Notes: generated by a model not told the origin, from the sequence alone. Positions 1-8,709 are shown, counted from the stretch's first letter. The stretch is 35,565 nucleotides of DNA from CAZPBO01 sp964584815 (GCA_964584815.1 CAZPBO010000019.1:1-35565), one strand, 5' to 3'. Numbers and translations are program-made.

Positions 1-2
1 GC

Positions 3-119
3 GGACGGGTATATTCTACCGCATTGAACGCCCTGACACTTGAAATCTATTACCGCTATCTGCGTTACAAGATTCGCAAGATTAAGAAATCGCGCAGACG
101 CAAATATTTGAGCGATTAA
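3..119 (+). CDS. C-terminal end of a protein, probably prenyltransferase/squalene-oxidase-repeat type (partial)
   Basis: Only the last 38 codons are in the window; the frame is open at the left edge and ends at TAA 117-119. The visible piece begins GRVYSTALNALTLEIYYRYL and then becomes strongly basic (KIRKIKKSRRRK). A 'GRVYxTAxxxLTLExYYRY' ending is what I remember from planctomycete-type proteins with terpene-cyclase/prenyltransferase alpha-helical repeats, where it forms the last repeat. That family assignment is recall from a short fragment and cannot be tested here. A strong hairpin terminator follows after 23 bases, so this is the last gene of its transcription unit. Confidence 0.5.
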   Translation, partial: GRVYSTALNALTLEIYYRYLRYKIRKIKKSRRRKYLSD

Positions 120-142
120 AGGCAACACGGCGGCAGGACGCG

Positions 143-186
143 GGCGACCGCAGGGCGCAAACCCTGTGGTCGCCTTTTATTTTTGC
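143..186 (+). terminator. Intrinsic terminator after the left-edge gene
   Basis: Arms at 143-155 and 162-174 pair over 13 positions (one G-U), with loop CGCAAA, followed at once by TTTTATTTTTG. This is a classic rho-independent terminator closing the left-edge gene before the NUDIX promoter. Confidence 0.88.
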
Positions 187-211
187 ATCCTATACCCAAA
201 AGCGTTATGAT
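183..211 (+). promoter_or_regulatory. Sigma-70-type promoter of the NUDIX gene
   Basis: TTGCAT at 183-188 and TATGAT at 206-211 are separated by exactly 17 bases, and the start codon lies 23 bases beyond the -10. The -10 matches the consensus at 5 of 6 positions, the -35 at 4 of 6. The -35 overlaps the T-tract of the preceding terminator. Confidence 0.6.
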
Positions 212-234
212 GTCTCCTTCTTAAGGAGAGCAGG

Positions 235-765
235 ATGCGCGTTCTGAAAAGCGAAACGGTCTATAAAGGTGTGCGTGTGGTTGTAAAGCGGGATGAGGTA
301 GAAATAGGTGGCAGGCGCGTGGTGCGGGAGGTGGTAAGTCTTGCGGGAGCGTCACGGGCTGCTGCTGCTCTTCCCATAACACAGGACAGAAAAGCAATCC
401 TTGTTAGACAGTTCCGATACCCCGCAGGCGAGGACCTGATTGAAATTCCCGCGGGCGTTGTGGAAGAGGGTGAAACTCCGCTTGAGTGTATGAAGCGGGA
501 ATTGCTGGAGGAGACAGGATATATCGCTGAAGACTGGCAGGAACTTTTCGCATTCTTTCCGACCCCCGGGGTTGTATCGGAGAGAATCCATGTCTTTCTG
601 GCGCAGGGTCTGGTTAAAAAGGAGCCTCATCCTGAAGAAGATGAGAAGATAACCGTGCTTGAGGTGCCGTTTGACGAGGCGTTGCGAATGGTGCGTTACG
701 GTGAAATCCACGATGCAAAGACTATGACCGCCTTACTTTATGCCCGCCATTTTCTGAATGTATGA
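235..765 (+). CDS. NUDIX hydrolase, ADP-ribose pyrophosphatase type
   Basis: A 176-residue NUDIX protein. The full Nudix box is present: G74, five residues, E80, seven residues, then R88-E89-L90-L91-E92-E93-T94-G95. This is the Mg-binding signature for hydrolysing nucleoside diphosphates linked to another group. The preceding FRYPAGEDLIEIPAG segment (about 60-74) and the 'PTPG' after the box are typical of the ADP-ribose pyrophosphatase (NudF-like) branch, which splits ADP-ribose into AMP and ribose 5-phosphate in the cytoplasm. Length fits the family. TTAAGGAGAG lies just before the ATG. It has its own promoter and appears monocistronic or weakly linked to the next gene 53 bases on. The exact substrate cannot be read from the sequence. 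Confidence 0.9.
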   Translation: MRVLKSETVYKGVRVVVKRDEVEIGGRRVVREVVSLAGASRAAAALPITQDRKAILVRQFRYPAGEDLIEIPAGVVEEGETPLECMKRELLEETGYIAEDWQELFAFFPTPGVVSERIHVFLAQGLVKKEPHPEEDEKITVLEVPFDEALRMVRYGEIHDAKTMTALLYARHFLNV

Positions 766-818
766 ACTCAAGTCCCGTCGGAGTAGTCTAATCAAGCGGG
801 TCTGTTGGAGGAGTTTTT

Positions 819-2045
819 ATGCGTTGGTTGGGTTTGGTTGCGATAGCCGTTTGTGCTTACGCGCTTGCCGACGGTGGCATCATATCTTATAAGCCCCGTG
901 TGCGCATTTTTGAGCCGGGACAGAACGCCGTCATCGCCTTCAACGGCGAGGAGGAGTTGCTCTATTTAAGCGTTGACACCCGCGCGTCCGCCAAGACAAA
1001 GGCGATTCGCCTCGTTCCCTTCCCATCAAAGCCCGAAGTGAGCAAGGGCGACATAAGCGTTCTGAGTGCGATAGAGCGTTTTTTGTGGCCGCGTGTATGG
1101 CGTCGCCGCGGCTGGAAACTCGCCCAAGATGCTGCGGGAGGACTGCGCAACACCGTCTCCGTCCTCAAACGACAGCGTATAGGCTCCCACATCTTGACAA
1201 CACTCAAAACCGATGACAAGGACGCCCTCATCAACTGGCTCAAAAAGCACCTTAAAGACGAGAAGATAGAGAACCGTGCTTGGTTCAAACGCTTGATAGA
1301 TGTTGTCAACCACTACCACGCCTGCGGCTTCCGATACTGGGTTCTGGACGAGATAGACATTGACGCCACCACAAAGGCTGTGGAGCCGCTTATCTACCGC
1401 TTCCGCTGCCCCTTTATGTTCTATCCACTTGTTATATCGTCCTTGATGGAGGGGGAAACGACAATAACAGTGGCGGCGTTCAGTGCTGACGCTGCGCCCT
1501 TCGTCAAAGCCATGCCAAAAGGCTTCAAAGATGTCCTGCTTCTGCCTAACGGCAAACGCGGCGTCCTCACACTCTCCTCTGACCAACTGAAAGGTATCTG
1601 GCCCGCCGCCGCCGAACTGTTCGGCTCCGGCGAAACCGTGGAACTCTGCATCTACCGCTATAAAGGTGATGTCAAGTTTGAAAGCGATGTTCCCGAGACT
1701 GTGGGTATGCGCAAACGCGTCGCGAGTCTGTTTGAGAAACTTGCCAAAACCTCAAAGGACGCCGAGCCGGAGGTCGCTTGGGTGCTCGCTGACCTTGCAG
1801 AGGACTATCTCTTTGCGGCGCCTGATAAAGCGAAATTGCTGAAAGAGATGCGTAAACGCTGCCAAAAAGCGCCCGAAAGCGCCAAACCCGAGGTCGTCGC
1901 CGCCATCAAACGCGCCCTCGGTTACATCATCTGCGGTATGAAGGATTTTGGACTCAAGACCCTCCGCGGCGCATCCGCCCGCTCTATGCCAAAGCATTAC
2001 CTCAACGCCATTAAATTCCTCCTTACGACTCTGAAAGATTCCTAA
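819..2045 (+). CDS. Secreted DUF2330-like protein
   Basis: A 408-residue protein with an N-terminal signal peptide (MRWLGLVAIAVCAYALA, cleavage near residue 18). The mature start, DGG then 'RIFEPGQNAVIAFNGEEELLYL' split over residues 19-50, and 'LVPFPSKPEV' near residue 65 resemble DUF2330 proteins, whose N-terminal part carries DGG...Q.A.I...DG and P.P..P. The family has no established biochemical role. No metal-binding or catalytic motif stands out; the C-terminal 130 residues are Lys/Ala-rich and probably helical. GGAGGAG sits 7 bases before the ATG. The gene ends 72 bases from the convergent TonB receptor gene with a shared hairpin between them. The family call rests on pattern recall. 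Confidence 0.7.
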   Translation: MRWLGLVAIAVCAYALADGGIISYKPRVRIFEPGQNAVIAFNGEEELLYLSVDTRASAKTKAIRLVPFPSKPEVSKGDISVLSAIERFLWPRVWRRRGWKLAQDAAGGLRNTVSVLKRQRIGSHILTTLKTDDKDALINWLKKHLKDEKIENRAWFKRLIDVVNHYHACGFRYWVLDEIDIDATTKAVEPLIYRFRCPFMFYPLVISSLMEGETTITVAAFSADAAPFVKAMPKGFKDVLLLPNGKRGVLTLSSDQLKGIWPAAAELFGSGETVELCIYRYKGDVKFESDVPETVGMRKRVASLFEKLAKTSKDAEPEVAWVLADLAEDYLFAAPDKAKLLKEMRKRCQKAPESAKPEVVAAIKRALGYIICGMKDFGLKTLRGASARSMPKHYLNAIKFLLTTLKDS

Positions 2046-2070
2046 CCCGCCGTAGTTGAGGACGATATAT

Positions 2071-2096
2071 GACCCCGTGGAACCATCCACGGGGTC
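2071..2096. terminator. Hairpin between two convergent genes, likely bidirectional terminator
   Basis: A perfect 11-bp stem (2071-2081 with 2086-2096) closed by loop ACCA lies between the stops of the DUF2330-like gene and the TonB receptor gene. It lacks a strong T-tract on either strand, so termination is inferred from stem strength and placement. Confidence 0.65.
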
Positions 2097-2116
2097 TGCA
2101 CTTACTGTGGGTCGGG

Positions 2117-4231
2117 TTAGAATTGAATCAGCAATGTGGCGACGAAGTTTGTGCCGACACCGTTTATGCCTGAGCCGTGCACACGCCAGTCGTTGTCGGT
2201 TATGTTCTGCACAAATATGTTGAGACGCACGCCCTCTGCCGCACGCCACGCCAAACCGAAGTTCAAAAGATAATATCCAGGTGTGCCACCCGGCGGTATG
2301 CGGTCTGTGTCCTTCTCATCTCCAGGCGAGAGGTGCGTCTGCTTGAAGGTGTAGAGGTATTCCACAAAAGCGTCGGTAGCACGGGAGAGGGCAAAGCGAA
2401 TACGGGTGCGCAACTGTGTTGGCGGTGTCCGACGCAGCGGTCTTGTCACCTTTTTCCCACCAACAAGTGCATCACCATAACCCTCCGTCCAAGAAAAACC
2501 CAACTCCAAACGCACCTTATACGGTGCCAGCGCCTTTATCCTGTCACCTACAAGGTAGCGTCCCATCAACTCCACACCCTGCATATAACCGCTTGCGAAG
2601 TTTTGTTTGGCGTAGTATTGCCGTCCGTCGGGGTCGGTTGAGGAGCCGGCGTATGTGGTGGGAACGCGGGCGATAAAGTCGCGCAGGAAATTGTGGTAGT
2701 AGAACGCCTCAAGCAAAAGTCGCTTCCTCATCCTTGTCCTCCAGCCCAACTCAACCATAGTGCAGTATTCCGGCTCCACATCAGGCGCGGGAACATCGTG
2801 GCTGCTGCTGGCGACATCCTTGAAGGTGGTGGTATCATCAAGGTTGGGAGCGCGAAAGCCCTGACTCACCCCAAAGATTATGCGGTGATCTTCCGCCGCC
2901 TTCCAAACGCCACGAACATTCCCCACCAGCGCATCATATGTATGAGAAAAGCCCGGATAGTCAAAAGCATCGCTTGGGTCAGGGTCAACCACGCCCGCCT
3001 TCAGTCTCACCATACTGTAGCGCAGACCAACCACCCAGTCCACGCCGACCAGTGAGAACTGCTGTTGTGCAAACAGCGAAGAGAGCGTATAGGTTGAGTC
3101 GTCCGCAACATCGCCACGCACATAGTCCTTCCTTATCCCTGTTGACGAGTCAATCTTCCATTTATAGGAGTCCACATCGTCGCTGTAGACTTCAGCACCA
3201 AAAGTGAGCGGTCCCACCTTCTTTAGGTTCTTCCTTGCGCGGGCAAGCAGCCCCACCGTCCCCACCTCAAAACCAGTCACTTTCGTCTCTGTTGAACCGT
3301 CCTTTTGCTGCACCTTGTTCTTCTTATGCAGTTGATAGGAAAGTGAAACAAGCAGGTCATCTACCAGTTTCTTGGGTGTGGCACGCAACTGCACATAGCC
3401 CAATGTCAGATAGTTGTTGTATTCATAAACGCGGTATGAGCCGTGAGTTGTGCCCCAATATGTTTTCATATAAATAGTTTTATGGGTTCTTGGAACATCG
3501 GCGTGTGTGCCGTGAATGAGTGCGGTCACAATTTTTGCCCGCTCTGACAGCGCCCACACAAAACGGGCATCGCCGTAAGCGGCATAATATCCTGTGTAAT
3601 GAACCAGTCCCACATGGCGTCCTGTGACGACATCGCCCGTGTCAAGGTATGAGGCGCCGACGGTGAAGGCAACCTGTTTGGTCTTTCCGCTGCGGCGGAG
3701 ATGAACCATCGTTTCCTGCGCCGCCGATGCGCCCCTCAATACAAGCCGCATCCCGCTCCCCGAACGCCACGGGTCATATGTCCTGCAATATGCTACACCA
3801 CCCAGCGCGTCTGAGCCATAAAGCACCGATGCGGGTCCACGCAATATCTCAACCCGCTCAAACAGCCAGCGGTCAAAAAGATTCCAATACTCATTGGGTC
3901 CTGAACGCACTATTGATGTGTTTATACGAACATCGTCTATCACAAGCAGGGTGCGGTATCCAGTAAATCCGCGGATGAAAGGTGAGCAGTAACCAAAACA
4001 GGTGCGTTGCGGACTCACACCTGGCAGGTTGCCAAGGGTTGCAGGGAAAAGCGCCTCCGGCATTTCAAGCAGGTCGTCAAGTTTGATGGTTGAGACCGAT
4101 GCCGGCACATCAAACGGGTCGGTTTTGCCCGCTGTCGCCGCCACCACCTTTTGCGGCAACTTCTCAACACCATCCCCAAACGCCTGTGACAGCGCTACAA
4201 CAACAGCCAGAGCCACAAAAAGACGCCCCAC
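2117..4231 (-). CDS. TonB-dependent outer-membrane receptor
   Basis: A 704-residue beta-barrel receptor starting at GTG 4231, chosen because AGGAGG lies 7 bases upstream. It has a signal peptide (about 1-19), a TonB-box-like stretch (KVVAATAG near residue 30), a plug domain (about 45-165) with SPFIRGFTGYRTLLVIDDVR and ERVEILRGPASVLYGSDALGG split between residues 80 and 145, and a C-terminal barrel ending in phenylalanine (LLIQF), as expected for outer-membrane insertion. Such receptors import siderophores, haem, vitamin B12 or glycans using TonB-ExbBD energy. A cysteine pair (TCFGYC) at the plug tip is unusual. The substrate cannot be told: no transporter or chelate gene adjoins it, and I see no B12 riboswitch upstream. 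It is divergent from the hdrA operon and may share control with it. Confidence 0.93.
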   Translation of the reverse strand: MGRLFVALAVVVALSQAFGDGVEKLPQKVVAATAGKTDPFDVPASVSTIKLDDLLEMPEALFPATLGNLPGVSPQRTCFGYCSPFIRGFTGYRTLLVIDDVRINTSIVRSGPNEYWNLFDRWLFERVEILRGPASVLYGSDALGGVAYCRTYDPWRSGSGMRLVLRGASAAQETMVHLRRSGKTKQVAFTVGASYLDTGDVVTGRHVGLVHYTGYYAAYGDARFVWALSERAKIVTALIHGTHADVPRTHKTIYMKTYWGTTHGSYRVYEYNNYLTLGYVQLRATPKKLVDDLLVSLSYQLHKKNKVQQKDGSTETKVTGFEVGTVGLLARARKNLKKVGPLTFGAEVYSDDVDSYKWKIDSSTGIRKDYVRGDVADDSTYTLSSLFAQQQFSLVGVDWVVGLRYSMVRLKAGVVDPDPSDAFDYPGFSHTYDALVGNVRGVWKAAEDHRIIFGVSQGFRAPNLDDTTTFKDVASSSHDVPAPDVEPEYCTMVELGWRTRMRKRLLLEAFYYHNFLRDFIARVPTTYAGSSTDPDGRQYYAKQNFASGYMQGVELMGRYLVGDRIKALAPYKVRLELGFSWTEGYGDALVGGKKVTRPLRRTPPTQLRTRIRFALSRATDAFVEYLYTFKQTHLSPGDEKDTDRIPPGGTPGYYLLNFGLAWRAAEGVRLNIFVQNITDNDWRVHGSGINGVGTNFVATLLIQF

Positions 4232-4319
4232 AACAGACCTCCTATAAAACCAGTTTTTATGGTTCTACCCACCGCACCGCCGTTTTCTTCCCAAAAAAAC
4301 GGGGAAAAGTCAGGCAAGA

Positions 4320-4421
4320 CCGCATCTGTATATGCGGCAACAGGTTAGGGACTGTTGCATCGTGGAAGCACACTCTTAACAACACACTGGTCATTTTTCC
4401 TTTCCGTTGCGGGTCTGTTGC
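4320..4421. promoter_or_regulatory. Inverted-repeat cluster in the TonB receptor / hdrA divergent region
   Basis: The 220-bp divergent region contains two adjoining inverted repeats: CCGCAT/ATGCGG at 4320-4337 (6-base loop) and GCAACAG/CTGTTGC at 4337-4358 (8-base spacer). A third copy of CTGTTGC occurs at 4415-4421, just before the hdrA start. The arrangement could be an operator set or a structured leader. I could not assign convincing -10/-35 boxes on either strand. Confidence 0.4.
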
Positions 4422-4451
4422 GCAAAAATAAGGGGCGTTGGGGGGACACTT

Positions 4452-6431
4452 TTGGCGCGTCTTGGGGTCTTTATCTGCCATTGCGGCACAAACATCGCCG
4501 CCCAGATTGATGTTGAGCGCCTTACACGCTTTGCGCAGACCCTTCCTGATGTTGTCTTCGCCACGCATTACACTTTTATGTGTTCTTCAACAGGTTTCTC
4601 GGTGGTGGAGGAAGCGTGTCGCAGGTATGGGCTGGATGGTTTTGTAGTGGCGGCGTGTAGTCCGCGGCTTCATCTTACAACCTTCAGGCAGTATGCTGCT
4701 GACTGTGGACTTAACCCCTACTGCGTTGAGATGGCGAACATAAGGGAGCAGGCGGCGTGGGTGGTTGCAGACAGGGAAGCGGCGCTTGAGCGTGCAAAGT
4801 GCATCCTCGTCGCCGCTGTCTTCCGCGCCCTCCACAACATCCCCCTCCAGACAATGCATCTGCCCGTTAAGCGTTCTGTTCTGGTCATCGGCGGCGGCGT
4901 CTCTGGCATCCAAGCCGCTCTCACACTTGCAAACGCCGGCGTTGAGGTTCATCTTGTTGAACGCGCTCCCTCTATCGGCGGACATATGGCGAAACTTGAC
5001 AAGGTCTTCCCCACGCTTGATTGCGCCGCCTGCATACTCACCCCAAAAATGGCTACCCTCGCCTCACACCCCAACATAAAACTGCATACGCTCTCTGAAG
5101 TGGAACGCCTTGAAGGCTCACCCGGCGCCTTTGTTGCCACGATAAAGCAGCGTCCCCGTTTCGTGGACACACAAAAATGCATCGGTTGCGGACTTTGCGT
5201 TCAGAAGTGCCCGGTTCGCGTTGAGGACGGTTTCAACGAGCGGCTTTGTCAGACAAAAGCGATTCATTTTGAGTTTGCGCAGTCGGTGCCGAAGGTGCCC
5301 GTCATAGAACCCAACGCCTGCCTGATGCTCACAAAAAACACCTGCGGCAACTGCGCGAAAGTCTGTCCCACAAACGCCATAAATTACGCAGACCGCCCAA
5401 AGACTTTCCAGATTGAGGTCGGATTTGTTGTGGTAGCAACAGGCTATAAACTGCTTGACTTGTCGGCGTTGCCGCAATTCGGCTGGGGACGCTACAGCGG
5501 CGTTCTCTCCTCACTGCAATTTGAGCGAATGCTTGCGGCAGACGGTCCAACAGGTGGGCGTTTGGTTGTTCCTGAAACGAACAAGCCGCCTGACAGCGTG
5601 GCGATACTCCATTGCGTCGGCAGTCGCGATGTCAACTATGCCCCATACTGCTCCCGCATCTGCTGCACATACGCCGTCAAGTTCGCACGCCTTATTCGTC
5701 AGAAATCCCCCAAAACCGCCGTCTACAACCTCTATATAGATATCCGCTGCTACGGCAAAGGATATGAGGAGTTCTACAGACGGGCTGCGGAGGACGGCGT
5801 CCACTTTATCCGCGCAAAGGCGGTTCGCGTCGCCACACCAAAGCAGTTGGGGCTTGCCGACATTCCTGAAGGCAAACTCGTGGTGGTCGCAGAAGACACC
5901 CTTGCGCAGCGTCTTATCCATATCCCTGCCGATATGGTGGTTCTGTGTCCTGCGATGCTGCCACCTGACGGCAGCGAAGACCTTGCCCGCATCCTGCGCA
6001 TCTCCCGCACTGCGGACGGTTTCTTTATGGAGCGCCATCCCAAACTTGACCCTGTCCGCACCCCAAGCGAAGCGATTTATGTCGTCGGCTGCTGTCAAGC
6101 ACCGAAGGAGATACAGACGAGTGTGAGTCAGGCGTCAGCGGCGGCGGCGAAAATCATCTCCCATATCCGACGCGGCGAAATAGAAAAAGAACCTATCATC
6201 GCTTCTGTGGATGAGGATGTCTGCATCGGCTGTGGACGCTGTGTTGATGTCTGTCCTTACTCCGCGCGGGAGTTGAAGGACGGCGTTGCGGTGGTGGTGG
6301 AAGCGCGGTGTGAGGGATGCGGCTCCTGCGCCGCAGCCTGCCCATCCGCCGCCACAATACTCCTCAACGCCTCTTCTTCCGCACTCACCGAAGCCACCTC
6401 CGTCGTCTCAATAGGAGGTGCTAAAAGATGA
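4452..6431 (+). CDS. hdrA: HdrA, FAD/iron-sulfur heterodisulfide-reductase-type subunit A
   Basis: A 659-residue HdrA starting at TTG 4452 (GGGGGGA six bases upstream; the family N-terminus RLGVFICHCGTNI begins right there). Domains in order: N-terminal cluster domain with CHCG and NIREQAAWV (about 1-110); an FAD/thioredoxin-reductase-like domain with GGGVSG (about 147-152) and GGHMAKLDKVFPTLDCAAC; an inserted ferredoxin-like pair (CIGCGLCVQKC and CGNCAKVC, about 243-305); the HdrA middle motif CVGSRD...YCSRICC; and a C-terminal 2x[4Fe-4S] ferredoxin (CIGCGRCVDVC, CEGCGSCAAAC). HdrA is the flavin hub of Hdr complexes, in several lineages the site of electron bifurcation. It overlaps the next gene by ATGA. 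No HdrB or HdrC follows, so it probably does not reduce CoM-S-S-CoB. Confidence 0.93.
   Translation: MARLGVFICHCGTNIAAQIDVERLTRFAQTLPDVVFATHYTFMCSSTGFSVVEEACRRYGLDGFVVAACSPRLHLTTFRQYAADCGLNPYCVEMANIREQAAWVVADREAALERAKCILVAAVFRALHNIPLQTMHLPVKRSVLVIGGGVSGIQAALTLANAGVEVHLVERAPSIGGHMAKLDKVFPTLDCAACILTPKMATLASHPNIKLHTLSEVERLEGSPGAFVATIKQRPRFVDTQKCIGCGLCVQKCPVRVEDGFNERLCQTKAIHFEFAQSVPKVPVIEPNACLMLTKNTCGNCAKVCPTNAINYADRPKTFQIEVGFVVVATGYKLLDLSALPQFGWGRYSGVLSSLQFERMLAADGPTGGRLVVPETNKPPDSVAILHCVGSRDVNYAPYCSRICCTYAVKFARLIRQKSPKTAVYNLYIDIRCYGKGYEEFYRRAAEDGVHFIRAKAVRVATPKQLGLADIPEGKLVVVAEDTLAQRLIHIPADMVVLCPAMLPPDGSEDLARILRISRTADGFFMERHPKLDPVRTPSEAIYVVGCCQAPKEIQTSVSQASAAAAKIISHIRRGEIEKEPIIASVDEDVCIGCGRCVDVCPYSARELKDGVAVVVEARCEGCGSCAAACPSAATILLNASSSALTEATSVVSIGGAKR
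6412..6418 (+). promoter_or_regulatory. Strong Shine-Dalgarno of the second hdrA-like gene inside the end of hdrA
   Basis: AGGAGGT lies inside the last codons of hdrA, nine bases before ATG 6428, which overlaps the hdrA stop as ATGA. This fixes the start and supports translational coupling. Confidence 0.75.
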
Positions 6432-8320
6432 AGCAGGTCGTTGTTGTGGGAGGCGGTATTGCGGGTCTTGCAGCCGCTGCCACACTCCGACGCCTCCAAA
6501 TCCCCGCAACAATTCTTGAAAAAGGCGATGTGGGCGGCGTTATCCGCAACCTCCATCTTCAGTTTCCAGACGACGCCTGCGGCGCCTGCCGCCTCGCCAC
6601 CTCCCTCACCACATCCTGCTTGCGCCTTGCACCGCATATAGAAGGCGTTGATATCATCCAGCGTGCTGATGTTCTGGAGATGAGGGGCGCCGCACCGAAT
6701 ATACAAATCCGCTTCAAGACGCCATCCGGCGAGGAGAGCATAACCGCAGACGCGGTCATTGTCGCAACGGGTGCGGATGTGGCGGATGTGCCGCCGCACC
6801 TTAAAAACACTTCCCCACAACGGGTGCTGACACTACTGGAAGCGGAAACCCGTTTCTGGTCGGGCTGGCGCCCCAAAGGCAGAGTGGCGATTGCGCTTTG
6901 CGTCGGCAGCAGAACGGCAGAATATCCCGTTTGCGGGGCTTTTTGCTGTCTTGCGGCGCTGCGTCTTGGGAGGTGGCTCTCCGACAGCGGCGCTGAAGTA
7001 ATGCTCTTTGCGATGGATATCCGCGCCGCCGCACAAATGGAATGGCAATACGCCGAAAGGTGTCTTGAAGGAGTGCGCCTTGTGCGTTGCCGCATCAACC
7101 GTGCCGAATCTGCAAAAGGCGGCATACGGCTCGGATGGCAGGAAGGCAGCCGCATCAGAGAGCGCACATTCAACTGGCTGATATGTGCGACTCCGCAGAG
7201 ACCTGACAAAAGCGCTCTGGCGCGGATTGGCATCAAAACCGACGAGTTCGGATTCGGCGTCTCGGACGAGAAAAGAGGCGTTTTTGTCTGCGGTTATGCG
7301 GCATCGCCCTGCACAATATCGGAGGCGGTGGAGGACGCAGAGCGTGCAGCAATGCGTGCAGCAGCAGTTCTTCAAACCCGCCCCAAAACGGCGCGTCCGC
7401 CTCGCGTCGCCATCTGCGGACTCGGACGCAATGGCGCAAATCCCTACCTCCCACAAAAGTTAGCCTCCGTCCTTGAGCGATTCGGCATTGAAACCGATGT
7501 GGTGGAAAGCGCAAAGTTTGAGCGCGCAAAAGGAGCGCTGGTCATCAACGGCAAAGCATACGGAGCGGTCGTCGTTGGATACAAAGCAAAGCAGAAAAAA
7601 CCACCGTCCCCTGAAGGCGTTGTGCCACTTTCAGAAGCCACAAAGGATTTGCGTGGCGATGTGGTTTTTGTTTTGTGTCAGGACGGTTTCACAGACGGCA
7701 GAGGGTGTCTTGGGGACTGCTGCGAGCGGGCGCTGCAACTGGGGCTTGCTCTGATGCGCGATGACCCAAAACGGAAAGTCGTTGTTCTGACAAAAGAGGT
7801 GATGATGCGCGGTCTGAAGGAGCGTCTGTTTTTGGAAGCACGCAAAGCAGGCGTGCTTGTTGTGCGTTATCCGCACAACTGTCCTCCCAAGATAGAACGC
7901 GGCAAAAGAGGCTGGCGTGTGCGCTTTTACGACACCGCCCTTGGGCGTAAGCAGAGCGTAAGCGCCGATTTTGTGGTGGTGGGGGACTGGTGGGAATTTG
8001 AGGCGCTGGGGTGGGAAGCACGGGAAGAAAAGTTCTGTCGGCGGGATGTGGGAGGCGGTATTGTGGGATTTGAGGGTGATGAGTGGTCTGTGGCGGCGGC
8101 TGTAATGAGGGTTCTGTGCGGTGGCGGCGGCAGGATAACGGTGAGCGAGCGGCGATGCATCAACTGCGGTCTCTGCGCAGATGTCTGCCCACAAAAAGCA
8201 CGCTGGCTCACCAACGGGAAACTCATATATGACGAAACGCTCTGCGTTGGTTGCGGTCTATGCGCCGCCGCTTGTCCATCAGGCGCAACCACCGTTGAGG
8301 AGAAAATGGCATGCGCATAG
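6428..8320 (+). CDS. Second HdrA-like (QmoB-like) FAD/iron-sulfur protein
   Basis: A 630-residue divergent HdrA paralogue. It opens with an FAD dinucleotide-binding loop (VVVGGGIAGLAAAATL, from residue 4) and has DDACGAC where HdrA has its DCxxC pair. It keeps the middle motif as LCVGSRTAEYPVCGAFCC and the 'MDIRA' segment, and ends with a 2x[4Fe-4S] ferredoxin (CINCGLCADVC, CVGCGLCAAAC). It lacks the HdrA N-terminal domain and the inserted ferredoxin. A central segment near 325 (RVAICGLGRNGAN) replaces them and recalls QmoB-like proteins. QmoB carries an MvhD domain at its C-terminus; here MvhD is the separate next gene, overlapping by 10 bases, which supports the comparison. Likely role: a second flavin/iron-sulfur subunit of one complex with HdrA. 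The name QmoB-like is by architecture only. Confidence 0.8.
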   Translation: MKQVVVVGGGIAGLAAAATLRRLQIPATILEKGDVGGVIRNLHLQFPDDACGACRLATSLTTSCLRLAPHIEGVDIIQRADVLEMRGAAPNIQIRFKTPSGEESITADAVIVATGADVADVPPHLKNTSPQRVLTLLEAETRFWSGWRPKGRVAIALCVGSRTAEYPVCGAFCCLAALRLGRWLSDSGAEVMLFAMDIRAAAQMEWQYAERCLEGVRLVRCRINRAESAKGGIRLGWQEGSRIRERTFNWLICATPQRPDKSALARIGIKTDEFGFGVSDEKRGVFVCGYAASPCTISEAVEDAERAAMRAAAVLQTRPKTARPPRVAICGLGRNGANPYLPQKLASVLERFGIETDVVESAKFERAKGALVINGKAYGAVVVGYKAKQKKPPSPEGVVPLSEATKDLRGDVVFVLCQDGFTDGRGCLGDCCERALQLGLALMRDDPKRKVVVLTKEVMMRGLKERLFLEARKAGVLVVRYPHNCPPKIERGKRGWRVRFYDTALGRKQSVSADFVVVGDWWEFEALGWEAREEKFCRRDVGGGIVGFEGDEWSVAAAVMRVLCGGGGRITVSERRCINCGLCADVCPQKARWLTNGKLIYDETLCVGCGLCAAACPSGATTVEEKMACA

Positions 8321-8709
8321 TGGGTTTTTTGTGCAGATGGTGCGCATATGCAGCGGCTGACACCGCAGGTCTGATGCGCAAGGCGCAGGAAGCGGGGTTC
8401 GTTCCCCAACTTGTGCCGTGCAGCGGCGCGGTGGACGGCTTAAGCGTCCTGCGCGCTCTGATTGACGGCGCCGATGGCGTGCTCGTCGCCGGCTGCCATC
8501 TCGGCTCCTGCCATTACCTTGAAGGCAACTTTCGCGCAAGACGCAGAATGGCACTTATAAAAACGCTTCTTGACACATTCGGCTTGAACCCAGAGCACCT
8601 TAAGGTGGCGTGGATAAGTGCAGGTGAAGGAGAGCGTTTCGCCAATGTGCTTAATGAGTTCGCAAAAAAACTGCAAAAGGAGCAGAAAAATGAGGGCAAA
8701 GAAGTTTGA
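8311..8709 (+). CDS. mvhD: MvhD/FlpD-family [2Fe-2S] electron-transfer subunit
   Basis: A 132-residue protein matching MvhD from end to end: FLCRWCAYAAADTAG near the N-terminus, CSGAVD near residue 38, and GADGVLVAGCHLGSCHYLEGN in the middle, followed by the typical WISAGEGERFA. The cysteines hold one [2Fe-2S] cluster. In methanogens and acetogens MvhD links HdrA to a hydrogenase, formate dehydrogenase or MetF. Here it lies between the QmoB-like HdrA and an FdhB-like protein, with coding overlaps of 10 and 20 bases, so it most likely passes electrons between those two. Length is normal for the family. Confidence 0.92.
   Translation: MRIVGFLCRWCAYAAADTAGLMRKAQEAGFVPQLVPCSGAVDGLSVLRALIDGADGVLVAGCHLGSCHYLEGNFRARRRMALIKTLLDTFGLNPEHLKVAWISAGEGERFANVLNEFAKKLQKEQKNEGKEV

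Noticed and set aside
4232..4451. Cobalamin riboswitch or Fur box upstream of the TonB receptor
   Set aside because: I could not find a B12-box-like sequence or a convincing Fur inverted repeat; the repeats present do not resemble either.
4257..7529. Many open frames of 60-225 codons on both strands over the hdrA genes
   Set aside because: All are shadows of the two HdrA-type genes, with low-complexity Arg/Ser/Pro/Cys composition and no start signals.
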